A model generated the notes under the pieces. The model made no database searches. It was not told where the DNA came from and was given only the letters and a program-made list of their open reading frames with translations. Shown piece after piece: positions 16,484 to 23,624 of a stretch of 64,000 nt of DNA. Made by a program: the position numbers and the translations under genes. Each line of letters opens with the position of its first letter. Position 1 is the first letter of the stretch. Where the stretch lies: the IMG/VR virus record IMGVR_UViG_3300021961_000024, positions 93,284-157,283 of that record; one strand, written 5' to 3'. The DNA comes from a virus.

Positions 16484-17142
16484 AGGCTAGACTAATTGGT
16501 TATACCCAACCGGTTAATATGATCGGCATTGATAATGCAAAAGATCTTATTGCCTATTGTGCTCGTGTATCAAATCCCTCGAATCAGCTAAATACAGAAA
16601 CTGGCGAAAAGCTTATTCGTTATCTGATCAAACATAAACATTGGTCACCACTAGAAATGGCTTCTGCCACACTTGAGGTTGAAACCACTCGTGATATTGC
16701 TAGACAGTTTTTGCGGCATAGGTCTTTTTCTTTCCAAGAATTCTCACAGCGATATGCAGACCCCACCGAAGATCTACAATTTGTTGTCAGAGAAGCACGA
16801 CTGCAAGATGAAAAGAATCGTCAGAATTCTATAGAAACTGATGATGAACAAATCAAAAAAGCTTGGATTATTAAACAGGAACAGATAATTCATGAAGCAC
16901 GAATGGCATACAAATGGGCAATTCAGGCCGGGATTGCCAAGGAACAGGCGCGCGCTGTGCTACCAGAGGGGAACACAGTTAGCCGTCTCTATGTTAATGG
17001 TACCCTTCGCTCTTGGGTACATTACATTGAACTTAGGTCTGGAAATGGTACACAAAAAGAGCACATCGAGCTCGCGAGAGAGTGCGCGTACGCGATCGCG
17101 CGATGCTTCCCAATGATAGAGGAGTTTATTCAAAATGGGTAA
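16480..17142 (+). CDS. thyX: Flavin-dependent thymidylate synthase (ThyX)
   Basis: 220 residues, GTG start in a GTGA overlap with the previous stop. The ThyX signature RHRSFSFQEFSQRY is near 79-92, with the C-terminal LRSWVHYIELR segment that binds dUMP and FAD. It makes dTMP from dUMP using methylene-tetrahydrofolate and NADPH. dCMP deaminase upstream supplies dUMP. Bases 17061-17110 within it are unusually CG-rich. Confidence 0.96.
   Translation: MKARLIGYTQPVNMIGIDNAKDLIAYCARVSNPSNQLNTETGEKLIRYLIKHKHWSPLEMASATLEVETTRDIARQFLRHRSFSFQEFSQRYADPTEDLQFVVREARLQDEKNRQNSIETDDEQIKKAWIIKQEQIIHEARMAYKWAIQAGIAKEQARAVLPEGNTVSRLYVNGTLRSWVHYIELRSGNGTQKEHIELARECAYAIARCFPMIEEFIQNG
17061..17110 (+). other. 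CG-rich codon patch in thyX with GCGTACGCG and GCGATCGCG
   Basis: About 50 bases with dense CpG in an AT-rich gene. GCGTACGCG lies at 17086-17094 and GCGATCGCG at 17092-17100. Here GCGTACGCG reads in frame as Ala-Tyr-Ala. The same word occurs at 33543 and 47238 in another codon phase. Confidence 0.6.
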
Positions 17143-17344
17143 AAAGATTTCGACTTTCTATAATAACAACACATCTCTAGGACATTGTGAGATCCATGTA
17201 AATTATAAAGAAGAAATGTTTTATATCAAATATTTTGACAATGAGGGACGTAGGTTCTTCACTGAGGAGTTCCCCGGTAAGTCTATGCGATATGTAGAAG
17301 ATGCTGCTGAAAATTGGTGTCTGGGCATAAAAAAATTAGCATAA
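17135..17344 (+). CDS. Small hypothetical protein
   Basis: 69 residues (MGKKISTFYNNNTSLGHCEIHV...), beta-rich, ends before the promoter at 17360. Starts within the end of thyX. Not recognised; the FDNEGRRFFTEEFPGKS segment suggests a compact beta fold. Confidence 0.6.
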   Translation: MGKKISTFYNNNTSLGHCEIHVNYKEEMFYIKYFDNEGRRFFTEEFPGKSMRYVEDAAENWCLGIKKLA

Positions 17345-17359
17345 TTTGTAAATAGGGGG

Positions 17360-17388
17360 TTTACATCCTAAATCGGTTGTGATATATA
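17360..17388 (+). promoter_or_regulatory. Sigma70-like promoter before the lysin gene
   Basis: GGGGG then TTTACA (17360-17365), 17 bases, TATATA (17383-17388). It overlaps the late-type box at 17385, so the lysin may be read by both early-type and late polymerase forms. Confidence 0.65.
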
Positions 17389-17392
17389 AATA
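17385..17392 (+). promoter_or_regulatory. T4-type late promoter box TATAAATA
   Basis: Exact TATAAATA in the intergenic space 27 bases before the lysin ATG. Placement before a lysis gene fits late expression. Confidence 0.65.
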
Positions 17393-17418
17393 TTACATAA
17401 AAATCCGAGGCAGGAAAC

Positions 17419-17895
17419 ATGAAGAACGTAATCTCCTTTGCCCTGAATGCTTCCATTGTGGCATCCATGGCATTCGCAGCCGTATCTTCTGCTATGGCAG
17501 CGCAAACTCAACAAGATAAAGAATGTCTTGCATTGAATGTCTATTTCGAAGCAAGAGACCAGAATCTAGTAGGTCAAATTGCAGTAGCCCATGTAACTAT
17601 GAATCGTGTTAAGAATGCTTATTTTCCAGATACAATATGCGATGTAGTTTGGCAAGATAATCAGTTTAGTTGGACTCATGATGGTAAATCTGATGTTCCA
17701 CGCAATGCAGAAGCTTGGGAAATGGCTCAGGCAATTGCATCTCTAGTATACTATCAAAAATACCCCGACATTACAAATGGGGCTGAATTCTACCACGCTG
17801 ACTATATCCGAAAGCCGCAATGGGCTTCGCATATGGAGCCTTCTCGTAGGATTGGCAATCACATCTTTTATGTCTGGGATGGAAGTTGGAATTAA
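17419..17895 (+). CDS. Secreted SleB/CwlJ-type cell wall hydrolase (probable endolysin)
   Basis: 158 residues. Residues 1-28 are a signal peptide (hydrophobic core, AMAAQ cleavage-like site). The mature part shows the Hydrolase_2 (SleB) pattern: ECLALNVYFEARDQ with the catalytic Glu, QIAVAHVTMNRV, WQDNQFSWTHDG and GAEFYHADY. These enzymes cut the peptidoglycan glycan strand. A Sec-exported lysin would reach the periplasm by itself; a spanin pair is at 45193-45997. Confidence 0.88.
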   Translation: MKNVISFALNASIVASMAFAAVSSAMAAQTQQDKECLALNVYFEARDQNLVGQIAVAHVTMNRVKNAYFPDTICDVVWQDNQFSWTHDGKSDVPRNAEAWEMAQAIASLVYYQKYPDITNGAEFYHADYIRKPQWASHMEPSRRIGNHIFYVWDGSWN

Positions 17896-17898
17896 AGG

Positions 17899-17927
17899 TT
17901 TACACCCTCTGAATAATAAGGTATAAT
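17899..17927 (+). promoter_or_regulatory. Sigma70-like promoter before the P-loop kinase gene
   Basis: TTTACA (17899-17904), 17 bases, TATAAT (17922-17927). Only GG precedes the -35 box. The ATG follows 7 bases after the -10, so this mRNA would be leaderless or nearly so. Confidence 0.65.
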
Positions 17928-17933
17928 ATTAGT

Positions 17934-18512
17934 ATGAATCCTAAAATTGTATTGGTTGGTCATGGTCGTCACGGTAAAGACACCGTAGCAGAGCTTTTAG
18001 CTATGTTCTACGGTATGTCTTTCCGTTCGTCCAGTGAATTCTGTGCTGAACATGTCGTCTTCCCGGTCCTTAAGCATGAATTTGGTTATAAGACTGTAGA
18101 AGAATGCTTTAAAGATAGACATAAGCACCGTAAAAGATGGTATACTCTCATAGCAAATTATTGTGCCGAAGACCCAACGCGACTTGGCCGCGAAATCTTT
18201 AAAGAGTCTGATATTTACTGTGGTCTTCGTAACAAGCGTGAATTCACCTTTATGAAGAATGCTGGTGTATTCGACATTGCTATCTGGGTCGATCGCTCAG
18301 AGCATGTTAAAGAAGAAAGCAAAGAAAGCAACAGTATTGAACCGTGGATGGCTGATTTTATTATCGATAATAACGGTTCAGTAGATGATCTTACTCTTGG
18401 TGTTAAACAGTTGTTCGATAATCTATTAGGTAAGAATGCACCTAAGGTTACCGAAATGTCACATCATCAAGAATTTGCACCAATGGGGATCATCAACCTA
18501 GACAACATATGA
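17934..18512 (+). CDS. P-loop nucleotide kinase-like protein (T4 gp1-like)
   Basis: 192 residues. Walker A GHGRHGKDT at 9-17 resembles the GxxxxGKDT loop of T4 deoxynucleoside monophosphate kinase gp1. Later WVDRSEH near 122 and IIDNNGSVDDL near 146 fit a nucleoside-kinase fold. If it is a gp1 homologue it may phosphorylate modified dNMPs, which would match the dCMP-hydroxymethylase-like gene. The tail after about 165 is not typical. Confidence 0.7.
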   Translation: MNPKIVLVGHGRHGKDTVAELLAMFYGMSFRSSSEFCAEHVVFPVLKHEFGYKTVEECFKDRHKHRKRWYTLIANYCAEDPTRLGREIFKESDIYCGLRNKREFTFMKNAGVFDIAIWVDRSEHVKEESKESNSIEPWMADFIIDNNGSVDDLTLGVKQLFDNLLGKNAPKVTEMSHHQEFAPMGIINLDNI

Positions 18513-18587
18513 TATAAGTATGTTTGTAAACGTTGAAGCAACGTGGACACATTCTGGACCTGGGGGCGGTACCCAGCGACTCCACCA

Positions 18588-18670
18588 TAAGCACATCGGT
18601 ACTAATCAATTATTAGTTTAGGGCGGATTAGTTAAAAGAATGCATGTTTAACTGCCGGTGTGCTTATGAT
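18588..18670 (+). other. Intervening segment of the tmRNA precursor
   Basis: TAAGCACATCGGT after CCA pairs with GCCGGTGTGCTTA before the coding piece, bringing the two halves together for processing. Inside are two more hairpins (ACTAAT/ATTAGT and GTTAAA/TTTAAC). It is expected to be cut out. Confidence 0.8.
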
Positions 18671-18749
18671 GGGGTCGAAATAGGATCGACAGGTGTGAAG
18701 ATTGAGTGGAGTTTACCGGATGATCGCGTATAGATCAATTAAACTAAAT

Positions 18750-18788
18750 GCAAACGATAACTTTGCTCCTCTGGCTTTAGCAGCCTAA
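18750..18788 (+). CDS. tmRNA proteolysis tag ANDNFAPLALAA
   Basis: Resume codon GCA, then twelve codons to TAA encode ANDNFAPLALAA. AND at the start and ALAA at the end are typical of alphaproteobacterial tags; the terminal LAA is the ClpXP/ClpAP degradation signal. Confidence 0.92.
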   Translation, partial: ANDNFAPLALAA

Positions 18789-18869
18789 GAACTGCTTTTT
18801 GCTAAGTGGGTATGGGTTCCACCTAGAAACAGAACGGGCCCAATTTCTCAAACATAAAGGAAGTCTAAT

Positions 18870-19091
18870 ATGGAAGTTCTAAACAAAGTTAAATCTGTTA
18901 TTGGTCAAGTTGCTGAGCTAGGTGTCAGTCTCTTGGCTCTTGGTATCGTTCTGGAAGTTCTTGGGATGCCATCTATCGCTGGTGTCAGCGTCATTGGCAA
19001 CGTTTCTGCTATTGTTGCTGCTCTCGGTTCTCAAGGCCTTGTTGGTCTGATCGCTGTTTGGGTTCTATATGAAATCTGGTCTCGTAAATAA
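18870..19091 (+). CDS. Small integral membrane protein
   Basis: 73 residues; two to three hydrophobic segments (about 12-30, 35-52, 55-70) and little else. AAAGGAAG at 18856-18863. It could be a holin by size and topology, but the position between tmRNA and an outer-membrane-like protein does not prove that. Similar small membrane proteins occur in marine myoviruses from memory. Confidence 0.65.
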   Translation: MEVLNKVKSVIGQVAELGVSLLALGIVLEVLGMPSIAGVSVIGNVSAIVAALGSQGLVGLIAVWVLYEIWSRK

Positions 19092-19111
19092 GTAAATTAA
19101 GGAAATCTAAA

Positions 19112-19486
19112 ATGAAACTAGCTGCTTTTACCACTGCTGCTCTTCTTGCCGCTTCTGCTGCTTCGGCTGCTGAAATCGGTAATACCGGTCTATTGCTAAA
19201 TACTAATGCTGTTGCTGAATACACTGTCAACGCTGGTGACATGTCCGTTGTCGTAACCCCTGAAATTGGTTACACCAACTGGGGCTTTATTTTCGCTGCT
19301 TCAACTGATGTTGTAGTCTATGACAACGAACTCGTTCTTATGGACGCTTTTGGTTCGCTTCCAGTCATTGATCTTTCAGCCTCCTATGGTCTAAATGATA
19401 TGGCCACTGCCTACGTTAAATCTTCATGGGATCTTGATGCCATGGATATGGGCGAAATTACACTCGGTGTTGCTTTCTCGTTCTAA
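19112..19486 (+). CDS. Secreted outer-membrane beta-barrel-like protein
   Basis: 124 residues. Signal peptide 1-19 (Ala-rich, SAASAAE). The mature part is a series of short alternating strands (VVVTPEIGYTNWGFIFAAS, VVVYDNELVL, ITLGVAFSF) and ends in Phe, the classic C-terminal aromatic of outer membrane proteins. Too short for a full porin; it could be a small 6-8 strand barrel. It may change the infected cell surface or exclude other phages. Followed by a strong terminator. Confidence 0.7.
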   Translation: MKLAAFTTAALLAASAASAAEIGNTGLLLNTNAVAEYTVNAGDMSVVVTPEIGYTNWGFIFAASTDVVVYDNELVLMDAFGSLPVIDLSASYGLNDMATAYVKSSWDLDAMDMGEITLGVAFSF

Positions 19487-19505
19487 TATATAAGATATTA
19501 GAAAT

Positions 19506-19538
19506 AAAAAGGGGTGGCGAAAGCTGCCCCTTTTTTTT
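19506..19538 (+). terminator. Strong intrinsic terminator
   Basis: GGGGTGGC-GAAA-GCTGCCCC stem with GNRA loop, flanked by A5 and T8. It ends the tmRNA/outer-membrane gene group. Confidence 0.92.
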
Positions 19539-19557
19539 ATGAATAGAATTTTTTTTA

Positions 19558-19565
19558 TATAAATA
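19558..19565 (+). promoter_or_regulatory. T4-type late promoter box TATAAATA
   Basis: Exact TATAAATA in the gap after the terminator and 35 bases before the ATG of the secreted-protein operon. Suggests late transcription of 19601-22992. Confidence 0.7.
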
Positions 19566-19600
19566 GCCATGAATGAATAATAATCCTCTAGGAAAATAAA

Positions 19601-20179
19601 ATGGTTAAATATGTTTTAAGGATTACGTTGCTATTATTTGGTATAGTGTATGCATCTGCATCTCTTGCACAAGAGGTAACTTGTCCGGAAGGTTATATTT
19701 GTACTCGTACAGACGGTACTAGCACAGTAGACTCTACTTCTACTACAACGGTTATTTCACCACCTCCTTCGGCTATATCCCCATCCATAAATTCTGCTAA
19801 TTCGGATTTATGTACTATTGGGGTGGCAGGAGCAGTTCAAACGCAGATCTTGGGTATTTCCGCTGGTACGGTGTTTACCGAAGAAAACTGTTTAAGATTG
19901 AAAAATGCTAAAGTACTATATGATATGGGCATGAAGGTTGCTGCAGTATCTGTAATGTGTCAAGATCCAGATGTATTTTCTGCTATGATGAATGCTGGAA
20001 CTCCTTGTCCATTTGATGGATTAATTGGCGATGAAGCGAAAGCAGCTTGGGCGGCAAATAGTGGTGATCAACCGGCTGAGGGAGAAGGCGTATTAAAAGG
20101 AATGAGCGATGAGACTAAATCTACTGCGGGTGGTCTTGCCACTGTTGGTGGTTTGTTACTCCTCCTCCTTGCGCTCTGA
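19601..20179 (+). CDS. Secreted protein with C-terminal hydrophobic segment
   Basis: 192 residues. Signal peptide 1-23 (ASASLAQE), a Thr/Ser/Pro-rich linker near 38-65, six cysteines in the mature part (CPEGYIC, LCTIG, ENCL, MCQD, TPCP), and a hydrophobic C-terminus (GGLATVGGLLLLLLAL). It is probably periplasmic or a virion/envelope protein held by its tail. First gene of a late-promoter operon of signal-peptide proteins; overlaps the next by 71 bases. Confidence 0.65.
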   Translation: MVKYVLRITLLLFGIVYASASLAQEVTCPEGYICTRTDGTSTVDSTSTTTVISPPPSAISPSINSANSDLCTIGVAGAVQTQILGISAGTVFTEENCLRLKNAKVLYDMGMKVAAVSVMCQDPDVFSAMMNAGTPCPFDGLIGDEAKAAWAANSGDQPAEGEGVLKGMSDETKSTAGGLATVGGLLLLLLAL

Positions 20180-20999
20180 AATAATCCCTGGCGTTACTGG
20201 GAATGCCGCGGTCAATGGATATTATTGGTATATGCCAGATCTTCTACCCCCACAATCGGGGTTAGTTATTGACGGTGTATTATTTCGTTATACCACAGTA
20301 AAAGATCCGGATGCTGACTTACTGGTAACAATTAGAAACAAGGATAATGATGCAGTAGGATATATCTACACCCACACTGATGATTGGAGTGGGTTGCCTG
20401 GTAATACAATAGTTGGTTATGATCCGCTAGGCGGTATATTAGGAACTAGATTTGGAGATGGCGAAATAGTCACTGAAGGCGAAGGTGAAGTAACTGACGC
20501 CACAGTAAGATATAGATACAGATATGACACCTGTATGGTACCTCTTGATGATCCAAGATGCCCAGGATTTGAACAGGCTTTATATGATTACTTACTTGAG
20601 AATGGACTTTTAAATAATCCTGATTTCAATGATCCATATTACAATGAATGGGTTCAAAGACAATTAGAACAAGAAGTCGATGTTGAAGAAGAACAAGTTG
20701 TTATGGAAGAAAATGCCGATGAAGAGTCCGAGTTAGAACAGCAACTAGATGCAAAAACTAGTATTGCTGAATTAGCTGGAACTATTAATCAGGCCGAAGT
20801 AATATTACAAATGGGCTCAGTCCCAGCTTTTGAACAGTATTATGCTACGAGTATTCCTGGTGGTACTTATCAGGATGTTTTAGTATTAGTGGATTCACAA
20901 TTGCCAGATAATGGGAGTGTACTTAGAAGCCTAGCGAATGATGCTAACCACCGGGCGATGGTACGTTCACAATACGAAAACAATAACGGAGAGAACTAA
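20109..20999 (+). CDS. Secreted protein of unknown function
   Basis: 296 residues with an N-terminal hydrophobic leader (LLRVVLPLLVVCYSSSL). Middle part beta-rich with YRYRYDTCMVPLDDPRCPGF; Glu-rich helical stretch near 195-220. The start lies deep inside the previous gene; the leader supports it. The mature region starting GVTGNAAVNGYYWYMPDLL is seen, from memory, in marine phage proteins without known role. Overlaps the next start by one base. Confidence 0.65.
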   Translation: MRLNLLRVVLPLLVVCYSSSLRSEIIPGVTGNAAVNGYYWYMPDLLPPQSGLVIDGVLFRYTTVKDPDADLLVTIRNKDNDAVGYIYTHTDDWSGLPGNTIVGYDPLGGILGTRFGDGEIVTEGEGEVTDATVRYRYRYDTCMVPLDDPRCPGFEQALYDYLLENGLLNNPDFNDPYYNEWVQRQLEQEVDVEEEQVVMEENADEESELEQQLDAKTSIAELAGTINQAEVILQMGSVPAFEQYYATSIPGGTYQDVLVLVDSQLPDNGSVLRSLANDANHRAMVRSQYENNNGEN

Positions 21000-21502
21000 T
21001 GTTCAAAAAAGTTTTTGCTGTTACTGCTGTTTTGGCTGGGTCAACACTCACCGCTTCAGCTAATAACAGCCCAATTTATGGAACTGTACAATCTAAATGT
21101 ACAATCCATACAGATATCAATGGTGTTTACGCACAGCCAACACCAGACGAACTAACTACTGTTACTACAGATGGTGGTGTAATGCCAAAGATCAGATATG
21201 ATGTTGCTTTGGCAGATTCATATGTCGCCAAAATTTCTTGGCCAAATGAATTCCAAAGCTCGCCATCTCTATCTGATACAGTAACTTGGACTGGCGAAGT
21301 CGAGGTTGCCGAAGTAACAGATGCTGCTATGTCGGCTTACGATACAAATAAAATTGAATATAATAATACGACTGAATTCGATCTAACTGAAGCTGGAACG
21401 GTTTGGTTTAAAGTAACATCAACAGCCAATTATGGTTATGATAAAGCATTTCCTGCTGGTAACTATGTGGCCATTGTAACGGCGGAGTGCATCGCCCAGT
21501 AA
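20999..21502 (+). CDS. Secreted pilin-like (spore coat U/fimbrial type) protein
   Basis: 167 residues. Signal peptide 1-21 (STLTASANN). The mature part is one immunoglobulin-like beta domain with two cysteines, CTIHTDINGVY near the start and AECIAQ at the end, in the way chaperone-usher pilins and spore coat U proteins place their disulfide and end in a G-type strand. The next gene resembles a pilus chaperone, which strengthens the reading. A virion fibre protein is an alternative. Confidence 0.55.
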   Translation: MFKKVFAVTAVLAGSTLTASANNSPIYGTVQSKCTIHTDINGVYAQPTPDELTTVTTDGGVMPKIRYDVALADSYVAKISWPNEFQSSPSLSDTVTWTGEVEVAEVTDAAMSAYDTNKIEYNNTTEFDLTEAGTVWFKVTSTANYGYDKAFPAGNYVAIVTAECIAQ

Positions 21503-21515
21503 GGGAACTTATAAG

Positions 21516-21887
21516 ATGAAAAAATTATTATTAGCTGCAGCACTAATGTTTTCTACTGGTGCTGCAGCTCATGAAATGACACCTACCTATTTTAAGATTA
21601 TTCCTACCCCATATAATAACATTTATATGAGTACAGTAGAACTATTTAATCGTAGGGAAGATGCTGATAGATATCAATTCGAAGTTTATACTGAAGATTG
21701 GGTACCAATTGAATTTGCATCGTTTGATCGATATGTAAAGCTTGAATATGGGCAAGGGATAGAAGCAAAACTATATTTTAGAAAATCTGACATTAATCGA
21801 ATTACATATATTTGTTCCAGATCTATGGCAGATAATATTACTAATGTAGCTTCTCTTATTTGTTCTAAGATTGATGGAGAAAAGTGA
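21516..21887 (+). CDS. Secreted PapD-like pilus-chaperone domain protein
   Basis: 123 residues. Signal peptide 1-18 (STGAAAHE). The mature protein looks like the N-terminal Ig domain of periplasmic pilus chaperones: PTYFKIIP, VELFNRREDADRYQFEVYTEDW, and RKSDINRITYICSRS at the edge strand. It lacks the second chaperone domain, so it would be a minimal form. Directly downstream of the pilin-like gene. Confidence 0.55.
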   Translation: MKKLLLAAALMFSTGAAAHEMTPTYFKIIPTPYNNIYMSTVELFNRREDADRYQFEVYTEDWVPIEFASFDRYVKLEYGQGIEAKLYFRKSDINRITYICSRSMADNITNVASLICSKIDGEK

Positions 21888-22333
21888 TGAAATATTTGGG
21901 TTTAATCCTACCAATGTTTATTGCAGGTTGCGTATCAGGTAATCTCCCTGATCCGGCTATAGCACAAAATCTATTACCGAATCAAAGCGGTGCGATTAAC
22001 TTAAGCATGCCGCAAGCCTCTACTAATAATATGCAAGATAGGATTAGAGCCGGTGACTTAGAATGTGCTAATGCTATTGGTTCGGCTACTAATCTAGAGT
22101 TCGGAGTAATGGGCGTTATTAATAACGGTGATTGGTATTACAATGATCAATATCTAGATCCTTTCGCTGATATTGGTGTATTTGCTCGTATCGTTATTCC
22201 GCTTGGTGCTAAACCTAAAGAAAGAATCGATTGTAATAGACTATTCGAATTAGAACTACAAGCAAGACAAATGGAGATTTTAAAACTGCAAGAAGAAATC
22301 TCAGCACTCAGGGCTTTACAGTTCGAGGAGTAA
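21884..22333 (+). CDS. Lipoprotein-like secreted protein
   Basis: 149 residues (second ATG at 21887 possible). Lipobox MFIAGC near 11-16. The mature part has QDRIRAGDLECANAIG, then VFARIVIPLG and a helical end (LELQARQMEILKLQEEISAL). The RAGDLEC...N pattern followed by a coiled end is, from memory, common in marine T4-like phages without known function. Coupled by 4-base overlap to the chaperone-like gene. Confidence 0.65.
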   Translation: MMKYLGLILPMFIAGCVSGNLPDPAIAQNLLPNQSGAINLSMPQASTNNMQDRIRAGDLECANAIGSATNLEFGVMGVINNGDWYYNDQYLDPFADIGVFARIVIPLGAKPKERIDCNRLFELELQARQMEILKLQEEISALRALQFEE

Positions 22334-22335
22334 GA

Positions 22336-22992
22336 ATGGCAGAAGATAAAGACTTAGGCGAACTAACAGAAGCGTTCGAAGAAGAAATAGAAAATCTTAA
22401 AAATACCAAAATGAAAGTATTTGGTATTACTGTAACGCCGACTACAATTGGTGCAGCCTTTGCTATTATCAGTTCTATTATTGGCGGACTTTATGGTGCA
22501 TTCCAAGTCTATAATGACTATATGGGGATGAAAGAAATCATTGCCAATATTGATACTGATGCTATTGAAGCTCGTAATAATGAAATAGAGATTAAACTAG
22601 AAGAAGCGATCGCGTACACGCGCGATATTAAAAACGGCCTAAGAGACGATATTCTACGCATTGAACAGACGACCGATAGAGTTGAAAGAGATATGCGAGA
22701 ACTAGAAATCCGCGTAGGTCAATCTTTAGAAGATGCAGAGGCAAGGATTAAAGCAACACAGGTCTCAATTGAAGCGACTCTCGAGGGCGTGCGCGCGGAC
22801 ATGAACCAGCAGGAAAAAGATGTAACTGCTTCTATTCGGGAAGTCGAAGGGACTATCCGCGAATCAGAAAAGGACGTACGTGATACAATGCGGGATACAG
22901 AGGAGCGTATAGATACTAATATGAGAACCCTTAGAACTGATCTTGAAATGAGATTACAAGAGGCATTGGATAACCCACTAGCAGGCAGATGA
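22336..22992 (+). CDS. Membrane-anchored coiled-coil protein
   Basis: 218 residues. One transmembrane segment near 38-60 (TIGAAFAIISSIIGGLYGAF), then about 140 residues of heptad-rich coiled coil (IEQTTDRVERDMRELEIRV and repeats of EKDV..xIRE/EGTIRESEKDVRD). Last gene of the secreted-protein operon. Two CG-rich codon patches lie inside at 22605-22627 and 22774-22800. Function unknown. Confidence 0.65.
   Translation: MAEDKDLGELTEAFEEEIENLKNTKMKVFGITVTPTTIGAAFAIISSIIGGLYGAFQVYNDYMGMKEIIANIDTDAIEARNNEIEIKLEEAIAYTRDIKNGLRDDILRIEQTTDRVERDMRELEIRVGQSLEDAEARIKATQVSIEATLEGVRADMNQQEKDVTASIREVEGTIRESEKDVRDTMRDTEERIDTNMRTLRTDLEMRLQEALDNPLAGR
22605..22627 (+). other. CG-rich codon patch with GCGATCGCG and GCGTACACGCG
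   Basis: GCGATCGCG at 22606-22614 followed by GCGTACACGCG at 22612-22622 inside an otherwise AT-rich coiled-coil gene. A near-variant of the GCGTACGCG word of thyX, nrdA and the UDG-like gene. Confidence 0.5.
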
Positions 22993-23624
22993 CATTAGTT
23001 TTTATCATTATTATTGGATTAATCTGGAGTCAGATTATATCTCATTTTGGAGCGTCAATTTTATTACATCGTCATTACTGTCACCGACAGTTTAAAGTGC
23101 CTGTGTGGTTTGAGGTTATGGGCCTATTCATGTTATCTGTCGCTTATATTAGATCCCCTATTGGGTGGATAGCCAGTCACAGAATGCATCATCAGCATAG
23201 TGATACAGAAAAAGATCCCCACGCTTGGCAATACATTGGTAGATGGAAGGTATTGACTACAACCTGGGACGTTCCCAAGATACCCATGAAATATGCAAGG
23301 GATCTGTATAGCAATCCACGTTTAGTTTTCTTTCATAACCACCATAAAAAATTATTACTGGCTCACAATGTTATTAGTTTTTTGATCAGCCCATATTTTT
23401 GGTTAGCGTATGCGGCCATTCCATTTGTATTTGCAAAGGTGGGCTTTGGCCTTTTAAATACTTATGGACATTCCGATGAAGGTGGATCTAATAAATGGTG
23501 GTTAAACTTCTTTGTAGCAGGTGAAGGCTTTCACAGAAATCATCACGACAACTGGAGACGTGTAAGACTTCATAAATGGGATACCGGAGGGTGGCTTGCA
23601 GAAAAGCTCTTTGTTAAAAAATAG
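22989..23624 (+). CDS. Fatty acid desaturase-like membrane enzyme
   Basis: 211 residues with the three histidine boxes of acyl desaturases: HRHYCH near 27-32, HRMHHQH near 64-70, and HRNHHDN near 178-184, separated by hydrophobic segments. It would introduce a double bond into membrane acyl chains using diiron and O2. Shorter than host enzymes (about 300). Overlaps its upstream neighbour by four bases and starts the accessory island. Confidence 0.88.
   Translation: MTLVFIIIIGLIWSQIISHFGASILLHRHYCHRQFKVPVWFEVMGLFMLSVAYIRSPIGWIASHRMHHQHSDTEKDPHAWQYIGRWKVLTTTWDVPKIPMKYARDLYSNPRLVFFHNHHKKLLLAHNVISFLISPYFWLAYAAIPFVFAKVGFGLLNTYGHSDEGGSNKWWLNFFVAGEGFHRNHHDNWRRVRLHKWDTGGWLAEKLFVKK

Larger units (their letters stand above)
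18525..18845 (+). ncRNA. ssrA: Circularly permuted two-piece tmRNA gene
   Basis: Order is acceptor piece, intervening segment, coding piece, as in alphaproteobacteria. The acceptor piece ends CGACTCC-A-CCA at 18587 and its T-arm is CTGGG-GGCGGTA-CCCAG. The coding piece begins GGGGTCG at 18671, giving a complete 7-bp acceptor stem with a G3-U70 pair, the alanyl-tRNA synthetase identity. The tag starts at GCA 18750. A hairpin CGTTG-AAG-CAACG (18531-18543) opens the acceptor piece and AGCAG/CTGCT closes a helix after the tag. The outer limits are estimates. It would rescue stalled ribosomes and tag their products for proteolysis. Confidence 0.93.

Noticed and set aside
18870-19091. Calling the small membrane protein a holin
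   Set aside because: Topology allows it, but it is not next to the lysin and no holin motif is present; left as a membrane protein.
17092-22614. GCGATCGC (cyanobacterial HIP1 palindrome) as a sign of a cyanobacterial host
   Set aside because: It appears only inside the CG-rich patches at 17092 and 22606, while the tmRNA tag and DUF1127 point to alphaproteobacteria.
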